From the NCBI GenBank assembly GCA_030562195.1, contig JAUJPP010000005.1:27453106-27517105 (forward strand): a stretch of DNA of 64,000 bases, given 5' to 3'. Of the stretch, positions 12,828-24,500 are shown piece by piece. The DNA comes from Nipponacmea schrenckii. Taxonomy: Eukaryota; Mollusca; Gastropoda; Lottiidae. The first letter of the stretch is position 1; every line of letters begins with the position of its first letter. The notes under the pieces are model-generated. The model had not been told where the DNA came from. It was given only the letters and a program-made list of their open reading frames with translations, and did no database searches. Made by a program: the position numbers and the translations under genes.

Positions 12828-14239
12828 ATGAGCCATAACAACAATAAGCCTTCGACTTCTACCAGTAATGACAACGGTGTGTTGTTGCTCACCGATCCCG
12901 ATGAAGGGGATTTTTTAGGATTTGATAACATCGACGTAGTCGATGCGGTTTCTGTATTAAAAGAAAATGCAAAAAAGAAGTCGGCGAATAGGGGTAAGAG
13001 GCAATTGAAGTCCCCAAAAAATAAGAATGTGGCATTCAATACAACTTCTGATCTGGGTTTTGATGAAGATCAAAACAAAAATCTTAAAGGTTTTCCTCAA
13101 AGGAAGGGGAAAGTAGATCCTGGTGAAAACGTAGTTTTCAAGGAAGTTATGAATAAACATGTAGTGGATCTCAACAATATATCAGAAGATTTTCAGGCAT
13201 TGAAAATAAAGTTTGGCCTCGTAGAGTCCACACATATGAGTGATCAAAATGATTTTGATTACGATGATATAAATTTATTCGAGCAATGTGATTATAATGA
13301 TGATTATAATCAGTATGTCCAAAATAAAAGGCCTAATATTAGAGTAGAATTTGATAATGATTCAGACAATGATAATAATATTGGTTCTGATTTCAATAAT
13401 AAAATAAATAATGCTTTATTTAGTTGCACAAATAATGACACATTAGTAGTGAATGATGGTTCTGATCAATCTATTTTGTGGCAGTTGCCCAAGTTAAAAA
13501 CTCCATCCAGAGGCCCATCCATTGATCAATCGTTAGCAAATCTCATTGATACTGCATGTACCAGTCATTGTGAAACTGGAACTATAATAAGTAAATATGA
13601 GTTACCAGACAACTGTAAAATGTTGTCTCCTCCGTTGGTGAACCCAGAGATTTGGGGAAAAATTGACGCAAGAACCAAAATATATGATAAATCTTTTAAG
13701 GAGGTTCAGCAGTTGGCTGCGACATCTATCATTCCTTTGGTGAAATTAGCAGAATTGCTTAAGCCAAGTATTATTAGAAATGAGCAGGCTAAATGCCTTT
13801 TTTCTGATGCCATAACGGTAATTAGCCAGGTACAATATCATTTGTCGTTAAGACGTTGATATCTCATCAGACCAGTTCTTAAAAAGAAATACTCTGACTT
13901 AAGTAATGTAAATGTGCCTATTTCTTCAATGTTATTTGGTGATGATATAATGAAGGAAATCAGGAAATGTGATGCATCCACCACAGTTACTCTACCTACA
14001 GTGAGGTCAGGGTTTAATAGTAGATTTAATTCTGGTAACTGTAATCAAAATAAGAATAGGAGTCTCTTCATTAATAGAGGTGTGGTGCTAGAGGTTCCTT
14101 CTCAAGAGGAAATTATAGATATCAACTCTATGGCAATTATCAGTATTCTGGTTCAAATTCATTTAGAGGTCAACCTGGAAAACGTAGCAGACGTGGTTTT
14201 TTATCCCAGGATCCCCAGACTTCGACACCACAGGGGTAG
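12828..14239 (+). pseudogene. DIRS-like ORF1 (gag-like), broken
   Basis: The first ATG of the element is at 12828. The protein is acidic and Asn/Asp-rich, with a conserved core near 13490-13850 (WQLPKLKTPSRGPSIDQSLA). The frame stops at TGA 13857-13859 and continues open in the same frame to about 14075. Coding sense then moves to another frame (Arg/Gly-rich tail with YQLYGNYQYSG, RGQPGKRSRRG) ending at TAG 14237-14239. So there is one nonsense change and one frameshift. The basic Gly/Arg tail fits nucleic-acid binding. Role by family: nucleocapsid-like protein. Confidence 0.8.
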
Positions 14240-14241
14240 TT

Positions 14242-16110
14242 GATGATATAGATCCAATACATAAGTCTGTTAATAATGTAGATACTGTTGGGGTAAGTTC
14301 AGGAAATATCCGGTTTTGTATTGATAACTGGAAAGCATTTACTAATGATCCATGGATCCTTGATGTTGTTGCCGGTTATAAAATTGAGTTTATTGCTCCT
14401 ATTGTTCCCAATGAAATTCCTTTTAATAGTTTTCAAAAATCTATTATTGATAATGAAGTCCGGGATCTTTTAACAAAAGGTGCAATTGTTTTAAGTGTGT
14501 GGGAAATTGAACAGATTTTTTCAAATATCTTTATTGTTCCCGAACCAAATGGGAAATTTAGACCAGTAATCAATCTCAAACCTTTAAATGCTTTTGTTTT
14601 ATATGAGCATTTTAAACAGGAAACCTTTACTATTGTCCTTGATTTGATTAAGAGAGATGATTTCCTTTGTTCAATAGATCTCTGTGATGCTTACTTTAGT
14701 ATACACATCCATGAATTGTATCAAAAGTATTTAAAATTTGTTTGGAATGATCAAATTTATAAATTTGTCTCTCTTCCGTTTGGGTTGAGTTCTGCTCCTC
14801 GTATATTTACAAAAATTTTAAAACCAATTTATTCTTGGTTTAGATATCAAGGTATCCGTTGTTCCAATTATATAGATGATTCTTTGGTTATGGATCAGAA
14901 TAGTCAATCTTGTGCTAATAAAGCCAAACTTATGGCAGATACTTTGGTTTCTCTGGGTTATAAAATTAATGAAAAGAAATCAGTTTTTGTTCCATCTCAA
15001 AAAATAGAATATTTTGGACTTATTATTGATACTAATTCATTTAAAGTCTTTCTACCAGATTCTAAGATTGATAAGATTTTGCGGTTTGCTTCATTTCTCT
15101 TAAAAATAGATCAGTTTCAGTTAGGCAGTTAGCATCTTTCATTGGTCTTCTAGTAAATGCCTTCTATGCAGTTATCAAAGCTCCTTTGTATTATCGTAGC
15201 CAGGAAAGAGATAAAATAGCAGGTTTAAGTCAGGATTTAGACTATGATAAGCTAATAAGTCTTTCAAATGAGGCCAAGGAAGATGTTATATGGTGGTGTG
15301 ACAATATTAGAACAGAAAATGGCAAACTTATTAGGCAAGATAAACCCTCGATAATTGTTCAGACTGATGCCTCTCTTATAGGTTGGGGGGCCTATGTAAC
15401 CTCCACCCAACAGGGATGTCAGGGCAGATGGAATTATGAAGAAGCTCAGTTTCATATAAATGTTCTGGAAATATTGGCTATGTCTGGTACATTACATAGC
15501 TTGTTTTGTCATGAATCTAACTGTCATATCCAGTTTCAGTCTGACAATATTTCTGCTATTGCATACCTCAATGACATGGGGGAATGGCTTCAGTGCATAT
15601 GAATAAAATTTCAAAAGGTATATGGCTTTGGGCATTAAACAGAAATATTTATTTATCTGCTGTTTACATTTGTGGTAAAGATAACATTCAAGCTGATTTT
15701 CTTTCTAGGAATTTTTCTGATAATACAGAATGGATGTTAAAGACAGAGTTGTTTGAAGGAATTTGTAAACAGTGTTTTATGCCTGATGTGGATATGTTTG
15801 CATCAAGACTAAATTATAGATTAGAAAGTTTTGTTTCTTGGTTTCCTGAACCTGGTTGTTTTAAGTGTGATGCTTTTTCGTTCTCATGGCAAGATTTTTG
15901 TCCATATTTATTTCCACCCTTCAATCTGATTTTACAGGTGGTTAATAAAGTTGTTTCAGATAATGTTGAATTAGCTCTTTTGATTATTCCTCATTTGGTT
16001 TCACAGCCTTGGTTTCCAATGCTTTTAGAAATAATTGTTTCTTTTCCTATTAGGATACCAAGACACAAAGATGCTTTGATTCTTCCTTACAATTACCAGT
16101 GCCACCCTCT
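14242..16110 (+). pseudogene. DIRS-like reverse transcriptase-RNase H, frameshifted
   Basis: The RT frame is open from about 14242: VVAGYKIEF, GKFRPVINLKPLN, CSIDLCDAYFSI, LPFGLSSAPRIFTK and the active site YIDD at 14869-14880. After an A5 run near 15104 the sense moves one frame (VRQLASFIGLLVN, ALYYR-type region, then RNase H with QTDASLIGWGAY and QSDNISAIAYLN). At the G5 run 15578-15582 it moves again (WLWALNRNIYLSAVYICGKDNIQADFLSR). A further conserved region has DMFASRLN, VSWFPEP and FPPFNLI; this corresponds in position to the segment described in DIRS elements as methyltransferase-like, which I treat as tentative. Both frameshifts are single-base and at homopolymers. Confidence 0.88.
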
Positions 16111-17076
16111 TCAAAAGAAACTATCTTTAGTCGCAGTTACTGTATCAGGCGACTCTTCATGGAGAAGAGGTACCAATAAACAATACGATTTGGCCTGGAG
16201 AAAGTGGTATCTTTGGTGTTTATCAACAGAAAATAATCCCATTTGTTCCTCTGAAACAGTAATTATTAATTATTTAACATATTTATTTGCAGAAGAAAAT
16301 AAATCTTATAGTGTAATTAACACACATAAGTCTATGCTTGTACAGACTTTAAGATTATTAGATAATAGTTGGTGTTCGAACCCCGTTTATATTCCTAGGT
16401 TTTTAAAGGGTGTTTTTCATAGTATTCCTCCAAAACCAAAATATACTTTTACTTGGAATGTGTCTACGGTATTGGTATACCTTAGAACTCTGTTTCCCTT
16501 ACATGAAATGAGTGTGAAACTATTAACTTTCAAGTTGGTAACTTTAATTGCTTCAACTACAGCAGCTAGAGCTCAGACTTTGGTTTCACTTAGATTATCT
16601 AATATGTCTGTATATGAAGGAAAGATAGTGTTTTCTTTTTCAGACTTACTGAAAACTTCAAAGCCCGGGGGAAAAGTTACCAGCTTGTGTTGTTGAGTTA
16701 TCCAGATAAACAGCTTTGTGTGGTAGAAACTCTAAAATTCTATATAAAATTAACTACAAGTAAAAGGAAATCAGATCAGTTATTAAAATCTTTTTCTACT
16801 TTTAGACCAGTGACAACATCAACAATAGCTAGATGGTTGAAAGATGTACTTGATGTTTCTGGAATAGATGTCTCACTTTTTAAGGCTCATTCTTTTAGAT
16901 CCGCTTCCGCATCAAAAGCTTTTATGAATGGTTGTTCATTGCAGAAAATTTTAAATGCTGCTGATTGGTCTAGTGACAATAATTTTCGTAAATTTTATTT
17001 TAGGGATATAACGTTTGCAGAGGCAGTATTGAGTAAGAAATATTGTTGTACATACCTTTTTTGTATTGATGTTTGA
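16111..17076 (+). pseudogene. DIRS-like tyrosine recombinase, frameshifted
   Basis: It follows the RT-RNase H part in the same frame. A core-binding region (NKQYDLAWRKWYLWC, INYLTYLF) leads to the catalytic domain: first Arg in TTAARAQTLVSLRL (near 16570), HSFRSASAS at 16888-16914 supplying H-x-x-R, Trp in AADWSS, and the nucleophilic Tyr in FRKFYF near 16997. The frame changes at the G5 run 16667-16671. The second part ends at TGA 17074-17076. All catalytic residues are present, so without the frameshift the domain would look complete. Role: strand exchange that inserts the circular cDNA. Confidence 0.88.
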
Positions 17077-17096
17077 ACAGTTTTGTAACTTTGAAG

Positions 17097-17141
17097 TTGC
17101 AGATTATACATGTGAAAGCCGAAGGCTTTACGGAAAATAAT
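17097..17141 (-). repeat. Right inverted terminal repeat of DIRS-like element
   Basis: Exact reverse complement of 12457-12501 over 45 bp, beginning 20 bp after the recombinase stop. It carries the same small hairpin. Confidence 0.95.
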
Positions 17142-17186
17142 GACCCCTCATCCATCATTCATACTTCACTTGGATGAGGGGTCATT
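17139..17186. repeat. 16-bp hairpin overlapping the DIRS right border
   Basis: AATGACCCCTCATCCA (17139-17154) pairs with TGGATGAGGGGTCATT (17171-17186) across a 16-nt loop. It overlaps the last bases of the right inverted repeat. It could be part of the element (a complement to an end sequence, as DIRS elements carry) or host sequence at the insertion site. Confidence 0.7.
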
Positions 17187-17247
17187 TTGTTTTGCCATCA
17201 ATAAAATTTGATATTGATATCTTTACCTGTATCATTTCTATATAAGG

Positions 17248-17473
17248 CGATAGCGGCCATTTGTTCACTGCAACTTGGCGACTTGTGGACTTTGAAATCT
17301 GCGAGTTGGCGACTTTGAAATCCAACTCGCCAACTCGACAGATTTCAAAGTCCACAAGTCGCTGGATTTCAAGGTCGCCAAGTCGCCATTTCGAATTTCC
17401 GACGACTTGTCGAGTTTGAAATCCGGCGACATGTCGACTTTGAGACATTGAAAAAAGAGGATGGCCGCTATCG
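17248..17473. repeat. 226-bp GC-rich foldback element
   Basis: It begins CGATAGCGGCCAT and ends with the exact reverse complement ATGGCCGCTATCG. The interior folds on itself: GACTTGTGGACTTTGAAATC on the left pairs with GATTTCAAAGTCCACAAGTC near 17339. Variants of GGCGACTTTGAAATC recur in both directions. Its CpG content contrasts with the AT-rich surroundings. It looks like a MITE or foldback repeat; no target duplication was identified. Confidence 0.75.
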
Positions 17474-18405
17474 ACTTCCAAACATTTCAGCTTGGGACCC
17501 TTTTTTACACAAACTTGTTGTTCCCATATATATATATATTTTTTTTAAGCAAACCACATTATAGGCCATACAAGTCAAGTCCACATATTAACATTATCAA
17601 TGGATAGTCTCTTACCTATTTTGAAAATTTCAACAATAAATTAATTATAATGCTCACCACCAGAAAAAATAAGCAGATGTATAGAAAAAAATCACATTTA
17701 TAGATCCTTCATATACAATTTGAAATGCTGTTAGCACACAGCTCCTTTAGAAGTTAGTATATTTATGACAAATCGTTATACCAGTACAGCTTTCTCACGT
17801 GTGCTATATAATTAACATTTCATTATTTTCATCAGTTCAATATAGTAATTAGATCAATAAGAAAACACAAAGGTTTTATTTGTTCTTTATTTGAAAAGGC
17901 TATATACCTGAGAAAATAGAGAGTAATGAAAATATATATAAATAATATGATATCTAACAATGATATTCTACATATTAAAACAATAACTCAACAAACTGTG
18001 GACCCTATACAATTTTCCCTCCAAAGGTATGGAATTGGGCAAATACTGCAAGGACAATAGGAATTCACAAGATTCTCAATGTTGGATACATGCCATTTAT
18101 TCACTACCTAACACAATAGGTTTGCTTGCCCCACAAAATCTCCTCTGTCACTTTTTAACCGACCTTTATATAAATTTACTCTTTTTTTTTATATTAGATA
18201 TAATAAATGTTAAATATAGGTGATAATAATAATCAATATCTAACAGTATATAAAAATGGTTTTCTCTACCATAATGCTATGAAGCTTCTATAATTTAATT
18301 TGTAATGTCTTATTGGTAAAATATTTGACTAAAGAAGACTAACAGTAATTCATGTATTCTAGTATATTACAATTTTATAATGGACAATAGTTTTACACTG
18401 TTAGA
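17474..18405 (-). other. Spacer and FRMD4 3' UTR
   Basis: Downstream (minus strand) of the FRMD4 stop at 18406. AATAAA on the minus strand (positions 17875-17880) would give a 3' UTR of roughly 550 nt. No further coding sequence was recognised. Confidence 0.45.
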
Positions 18406-18559
18406 TCAAACTAGAGTTGGTGGTTGGGGTGTGTTCTGATCATCTAACCATGCTAATACTTCATCACTAAATCCATCAACAAGAGAGTGTGGTGCTGTAA
18501 AACTACTGGTACTCTCACTGGACGGTAAACTAGTACCACCTTGTCTAGATGGTACTGGA
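18406..18559 (-). other. FRMD4: FRMD4 last coding exon with PDZ-ligand-like end
   Basis: Acceptor AATTTCAG, phase 2, matching donor AG|GTGAGA of exon 20015-21295. It encodes 50 residues (SPVPSRQGG... then DEVLAWLDDQ) and stops at TGA. The protein ends PPTLV, a class I PDZ-binding pattern (T-x-V). Without this exon the previous one would read to an immediate TGA, so splicing here is the better model. Confidence 0.85.
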
Positions 18560-21500
18560 CTGAAATTAAATAGAACTGATTAGTAGGCCTATTCATTTTT
18601 ATACTTATACATGTATACACATATATTATTCAGAAGATATTCATCATAATACGGAATTAATGATATGCATTCATTTTTTTCAGTTTATTTAATCATGTTA
18701 GTCAAAGTACTTATAAGAAATGTATAAATATCATGCTTATATATAAAAATGTCTAAATTTCAAGATTCAAAATTAAGAAAATATAGAACTATTATTTAAG
18801 ATTTAGTAAAATACAATACCTTTAATCTGTCTTGTTATTGAAATAATATAAAAGATTGGCCAAACACTTCAAAATGATCAAAAAAAATCTAATACCGTGA
18901 GGAAATCAATCAGCACTCAGGAAAATGCCACAGTGGGTAGATGTTTGTTGAAGGACGAGGCTTGAAATAGCACAAAAAGCAGGGGACAGGTAGATGGAAT
19001 CCTACCAATGTGAACAGCAAAGCAACTAATGCTACTTTTAGGCAAAAGCAAAATTTGAGGTTTATTCTTATTATTTATTCAATTCACTGTATAAAAAAAC
19101 TGATCCTCATCAAATATCCCTGAATTTGTTAGTCAACAAAAGTTCTCTCCCATTCAACATATTTCTTTTCTACAATGTCTACAGTCAAGTTTATCAATTT
19201 TCATACAAATATGAAAATGATGTCACTACATTTAACAAGTGCAAATAAAAGGTAGAATAGCTATAAACAATTAGAAATAAAAAAATACAATAAAATTATA
19301 ATGTAAGTTTACAATAAAATAATGGCTCACGGTCAAACAAAAATTGTATAGAAGAGAAACTAAATAAAAGCACTGAAAAATCAAAATTATAAACAATTAA
19401 CTTCATTGTAACGTAAAACAAAATAATTTCATATTACATGCCTTGTAAGTAACTGATTTTACAACAAAATTCTAAAATACACTTTAAAAAGAATCCCAAT
19501 AAATGTAAATGAATTTCATGCAGTTCCAGATTTCCAGGGATGTTAAAAATAGGGTAATCTTAAAGACATTACAGAAAACAGCAAAAAACTTACTTTAAAA
19601 AATTATAAGCAAAATAAAAATGCCACTTTTACCACATAAAAAGCAGGTAGAAAGCATGATGAGTTACTTTCATTCAGTATGGCTTGAAGTTAAGATGTCA
19701 AATTGTATTTCAAATGTTATGATGTATGAACCATGCATTTGAATGACATGCATTTGAGTACAAGAAAACACAAATAAGCTGCAAATATATGTCATGCTTA
19801 ATATGAATAAATATTTCATAGATTGATTCACTCTTGTGGTTAAAAGTTAATAACTTCATTTCAAAAAGCTCTGAAATTCAAAAAAGCTGTCACTTAAAAT
19901 TCTCCAAAAATTTTGAGTTAAAGATAGTCTTCAAAACTAGAATTTCACATGATTCAAGACTTGTTGCCTACTGAATGAAAGCTACCAGTCATCACAGGGT
20001 GGTCGATCTCTCACCTTGGACTGGCAGATGTGGAATACATATTTTTAACTGGTTGACAAGTCATAGGTCGCGGAGCTTGATAAGTACTATGTTTTGGTGC
20101 TCCACTTTCAATATGTTGAGACTTATACACAGTTTTAGTTGAATATTGAATCCCTGGTGCTTTCACTGAATGATAAGTTGTTGATGTGGAGATATCAGGA
20201 CTAGCTGGTCCTGGTGAGTAAGCTTGTTGATAATCACCGCGATAGTTTGTATGAGTTGTACCATGATATGGACTACCAGGTTGGCTAGTATGACTAGTAT
20301 TAGACGTGTAGTCACCATCTGATGATTGTGATGGTGTACTACAACGTGATAATCTTTCCACACCTATCAACTGTTTTTGATAAACATCCACTTGACGCTG
20401 TCGACGTATACGTTCACTATATTTATAGTAGTCTGATAATTCATATGGTTTTGAAACTTCAGTATGTGGTTGAAATTGTTTGACAGTCACTAATTTACTA
20501 GCTGAAGGCTGAGATTCAATTCTTTTAACATTAATACTACTAGAACTAATATCATGTTCATAATTTGGTGAATATGCACGTCGTTCAGATCGAGAATACG
20601 AACTTTCATACGTACGAGGACTATAACTTTGTTCGTTGACATGTTCACGTAAAACATGATCAGTATATTCTTTACGTGGACTAGTAGGTGGAAGGGGAGA
20701 TAAATCTTGACTGGTAAATGAATCACCATAAAGAAATTGTTTAGTCGTATAGTAATGACTTTCATCAGTTTCGTGATGAACTGGAACTTCTACGCGATGA
20801 CTGGTTTTAGGTGTGGGTGTTTCTGGATCACTATATTCTGATCCTGATTCCCGCTTTCCTCCGTAATGTGATCGTGGATCATTATATTGTCCACTATTAT
20901 TACTATAGTTCTTTTTCTTATTCCTATTACGCTCCAAACTTCCATAACTATTGCCACTATTGTTCGTTTTTTTACGATAAGCACCTTCCAAACTTCCATG
21001 TTTAGTAGTCAATGTTTTATCATATACACTTTGCACTGGTGATTTAAGTCTATCCGTACTATCATAATGACTCTTCTGTTGGGAGGTAATATTATACATG
21101 TTATTGGCTGAACTAAATCCACTATCTAAACTACCCTCTAATCTACCACCAGATCTCATATTATCATACTCTGACTGATTACTGGATGATGATTGGCTAC
21201 GATTTGTTAATGTTGGATACATTTGACTTCGGTATGATGTTTTAGTTGTATAAACATTACTGGGTTGATATCCACTGCCTGCTGTTAACTGTGGACTAAA
21301 AATATACAAATTACACTTAATTATTATATTCTTAACACATCTTTGCATATTACAGTCTATCTTAATTCAATCCAGATTCATCAAGAGTTTGCATTTTGAA
21401 TTGTGACATGAATGTGTTGCAATGAGACACATCTTATCCATGAAATGAATTTTTACCTGCTGTGACTAGGACTCAGTGCTATAAGATGATTTGGAACTAC

Positions 21501-24500
21501 ATGGTTTTCTAAATGGGAATGGGAATGAGGATGGCTGGTTTGGAATGCTTGAGGTCTTGTAGCCCTAGACTGATGAGGTTGTTGATTTTGTACATGTTCT
21601 GGTTGATGCTGGTGTTGCCTTTGATGGTGAGACCCATCAACCTATAATATGAAAAAGTCTCTAAATATCCTTCACATGATAATCAAATGATTTAGTTGTC
21701 TTAATATTTAATTTAATGATTACAAAGATTATCAGACATTAAATGTTTTGATGAAAATTTGCTCTTATCATCAAAACAAAAACCGATACAAGCAAACGAT
21801 TATCAATCAAAATCTCAAATTATATACCTATATCAAGCCTTTTCAATTTCCAGATTTGATGAACATGTTCTACAATGTTTGAAAGCAACACCCCTCCAAT
21901 ATAATTTTATTATATTTGGTATATTATATGGTTATGACATGGTTTTATGTATGTAGGTTTTATGTAAGAACATACAGATTAAAAAAATTACCTGTTGTTG
22001 TCTATTAGAAACTGCTCTATATACTGGTGGAGAAGTAGCAGGTGATATGGGTGAAAACATTTCATTTTCTACAAAATACCAAAACCATTCATTTAATAAT
22101 GGATATATCATTTCTGATTAAATACTCATAAAATTCTCGGCATGGTTCTGATTTGCCATAACATATATATATATACAGAAGTAAATATATATTATATATA
22201 GGACCATATCTAACATCAGTTTAAATATATTCTGTTATACTGACAATGTATTCAGATAACTTTGACATCAGTTATATATACTGACAACACTTTCTTGAAT
22301 TACCTTAAACACTTTCATATGATATGAACTAAAGTCCAAAGAACCAATGATTCATTTAATAAGGAAACTTCCCAATATGACATCAAAAGTAACCATGTTT
22401 TCTTTCTCCTTAAACCAATTATAGGACAAGACTATTCAAGCCATAAGAACCTTACTTTTTACATGTCATTAATGTTTGACATAATTTCTATAAGATGAAT
22501 GAGCAAATAATTTAAAGTTTTTACAACATTTTACTGTACAATTTCTGAATCAACATGCATACAATTTGCTTATCTTCATAATGTATAGCTATTATACATT
22601 ATGTCTAAAACCTTAATTTCTGTGAAACAAGAATTGAGTCTAATTATGTCAAGGTATTAGACAGTGAATACATTGACATTGTGAAGATGATAGCCTGCCA
22701 TAGGAACAGAGAAGCTTGCTACAACACAAACAAAGCAAATTCTTGGAGTACACATTGGAGTCAGTTTTAATTGCATTTTCTCAAATGACTGTCCATGTTT
22801 CAAATGAGGAAATAACATTGAATACCTCCAATACAAATTGACAACATAGAAATGACATGCAAGTTAGATCATTAGATTACTAACCACTATCAGTATTGTG
22901 TTCACTATCCTCTATAAGTAAAGCTAGTGAAAGTAGACAGAAGAGTGAAAGTAGAGAATATTTTATTAACAAAAATAGATCAAGATATTATTTCATACAT
23001 CTAGAAAAATGATACAAAGAGAACTTGAAATTGTAAAAAACAAAAACTTAAGATCATTGGAAATAGAGTAAATCACTCACAACTCATTAATTAAAAACTT
23101 AGCATATAAATAAAAACATGTATTACAGACGAAATGTTTTGATAAAAGATACATTAAGATTATAAAAGATTTAAATAAGGTATTTTTATTAAATGGATTA
23201 TCTACAAAGAATAAAATAAACAATTGGACTTTTTCAACTTAGTGGAAACAGAAATAACAGTTTGACTGTTATCAATATTGAAAAATAAAAAAAATAAAGG
23301 AATAAATTTATAAAAAAAATAAGTTGAAAGGATAGAAGATCAATAAATATCCGAGTATTTAAGTTTTATCAAAATTCTTAAAAAAAAAAACACTTTGTCT
23401 GTATCACAAAATCATAATGTTCACAAGTTACACACGACTTTCTTTTGTGGGATCAAAGGCACAAACAGTATTGAAAGCAGATGGGTGCCAAGAGGCACGT
23501 GACATTTGTAAATCTTCTTCAAGAATACTGTCTCTAACTGACCAATCATACACAGAGTGAGCTAATCTGGGTCGAATGTGACTGGTACCAGGCTCACGGA
23601 AAGACTGAGCAGTAAGACGTCTACGTCTATCACTCCTAACAGCCACGCTACCTGTATCACTAGTAACAAATAAAGATTCTTCACTACGTGGTCTATAGAG
23701 ATTACTATTATACATACCATTATAGCCAGGTGTAGGTTGTATAACCCTTGTACCTAATCCTAGATTTCTTCTCATATCACTTAACTTCTTTTCCATATCT
23801 TTTAACTACAATATTAATTATATATCTTTTAATTTATATCACACAAGTTGTAATATGACTAATAAGTCTACAATCATATTAAATATGTGTTCTCATCATA
23901 AAAATATATAAAAAATTAGGAAAATATATTTCGATATAAGCTTATATATCTTCTGTTATTACTGATCTGTTTAAAACATCAAATGTAGAAAATTTTTCCC
24001 ACCTTATTAAGAGCTCTGGTATAGGCCTGCCTTCGTTGTTTACGTACTGATTTACCAACTGCCTTATCTTGTGACAGTTTAAAGGCTGCAGCAGTAATTT
24101 TACTTTGTAATTCATATTCCAGTTCTAACTTAGCTATGATATCTTCTCTCTGAAATGGTAGTGGAAGATATAAGAATTTTTTCAATTAACACTGTCGAAC
24201 AATTTGAAATAAATTAATAAATCAAACCTAACTACAAAGATTAACTGAAGACAATCATAGCTTACTTTCAAATTGATTATGTACATATTGATAATATTGC
24301 ATGAAAAGCATCTACTTACCTCATTTCCACTTTCTTGTTGAAGATTTTTAGTTAACGAGAATGAAGTTCCAACTCGACGTCTAAATGCTGGTGCTTTCTC
24401 TCCTGGTTCTAATGGAGTATCTGCTGGGAGCTCTCCTGTTAGTTCCTGAAAATACATATATAGATGTAAACATATTAAAAAATATCTGTAAATAAAAAAT

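Larger units (their letters stand above)
12457..17141 (+). mobile_element. DIRS-like tyrosine-recombinase retrotransposon
   Basis: A 4685-bp element bounded by a perfect 45-bp inverted repeat. In order it encodes a gag-like ORF, reverse transcriptase, RNase H with a following conserved region, and a tyrosine recombinase. It has no LTRs and no DDE integrase. Inverted ends plus a recombinase are diagnostic of the DIRS group, which copies RNA into a circular DNA that the recombinase integrates without target duplication. No clear duplication flanks it. Coding capacity is broken by one in-frame stop and at least four frameshifts, three of them at short homopolymer runs, so this copy is recent but inactive as read. 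Confidence 0.93.

Noticed and set aside
16376..16388. GTTCGAACCCC resembling a tRNA B box
   Set aside because: It lies inside the recombinase coding sequence and has no A box or cloverleaf around it.
20163..20999. Overlapping minus- and plus-strand ORFs within the large FRMD4 exon
   Set aside because: Shadows of the 427-codon FRMD4 exon, whose frame is fixed by splice phases on both sides.
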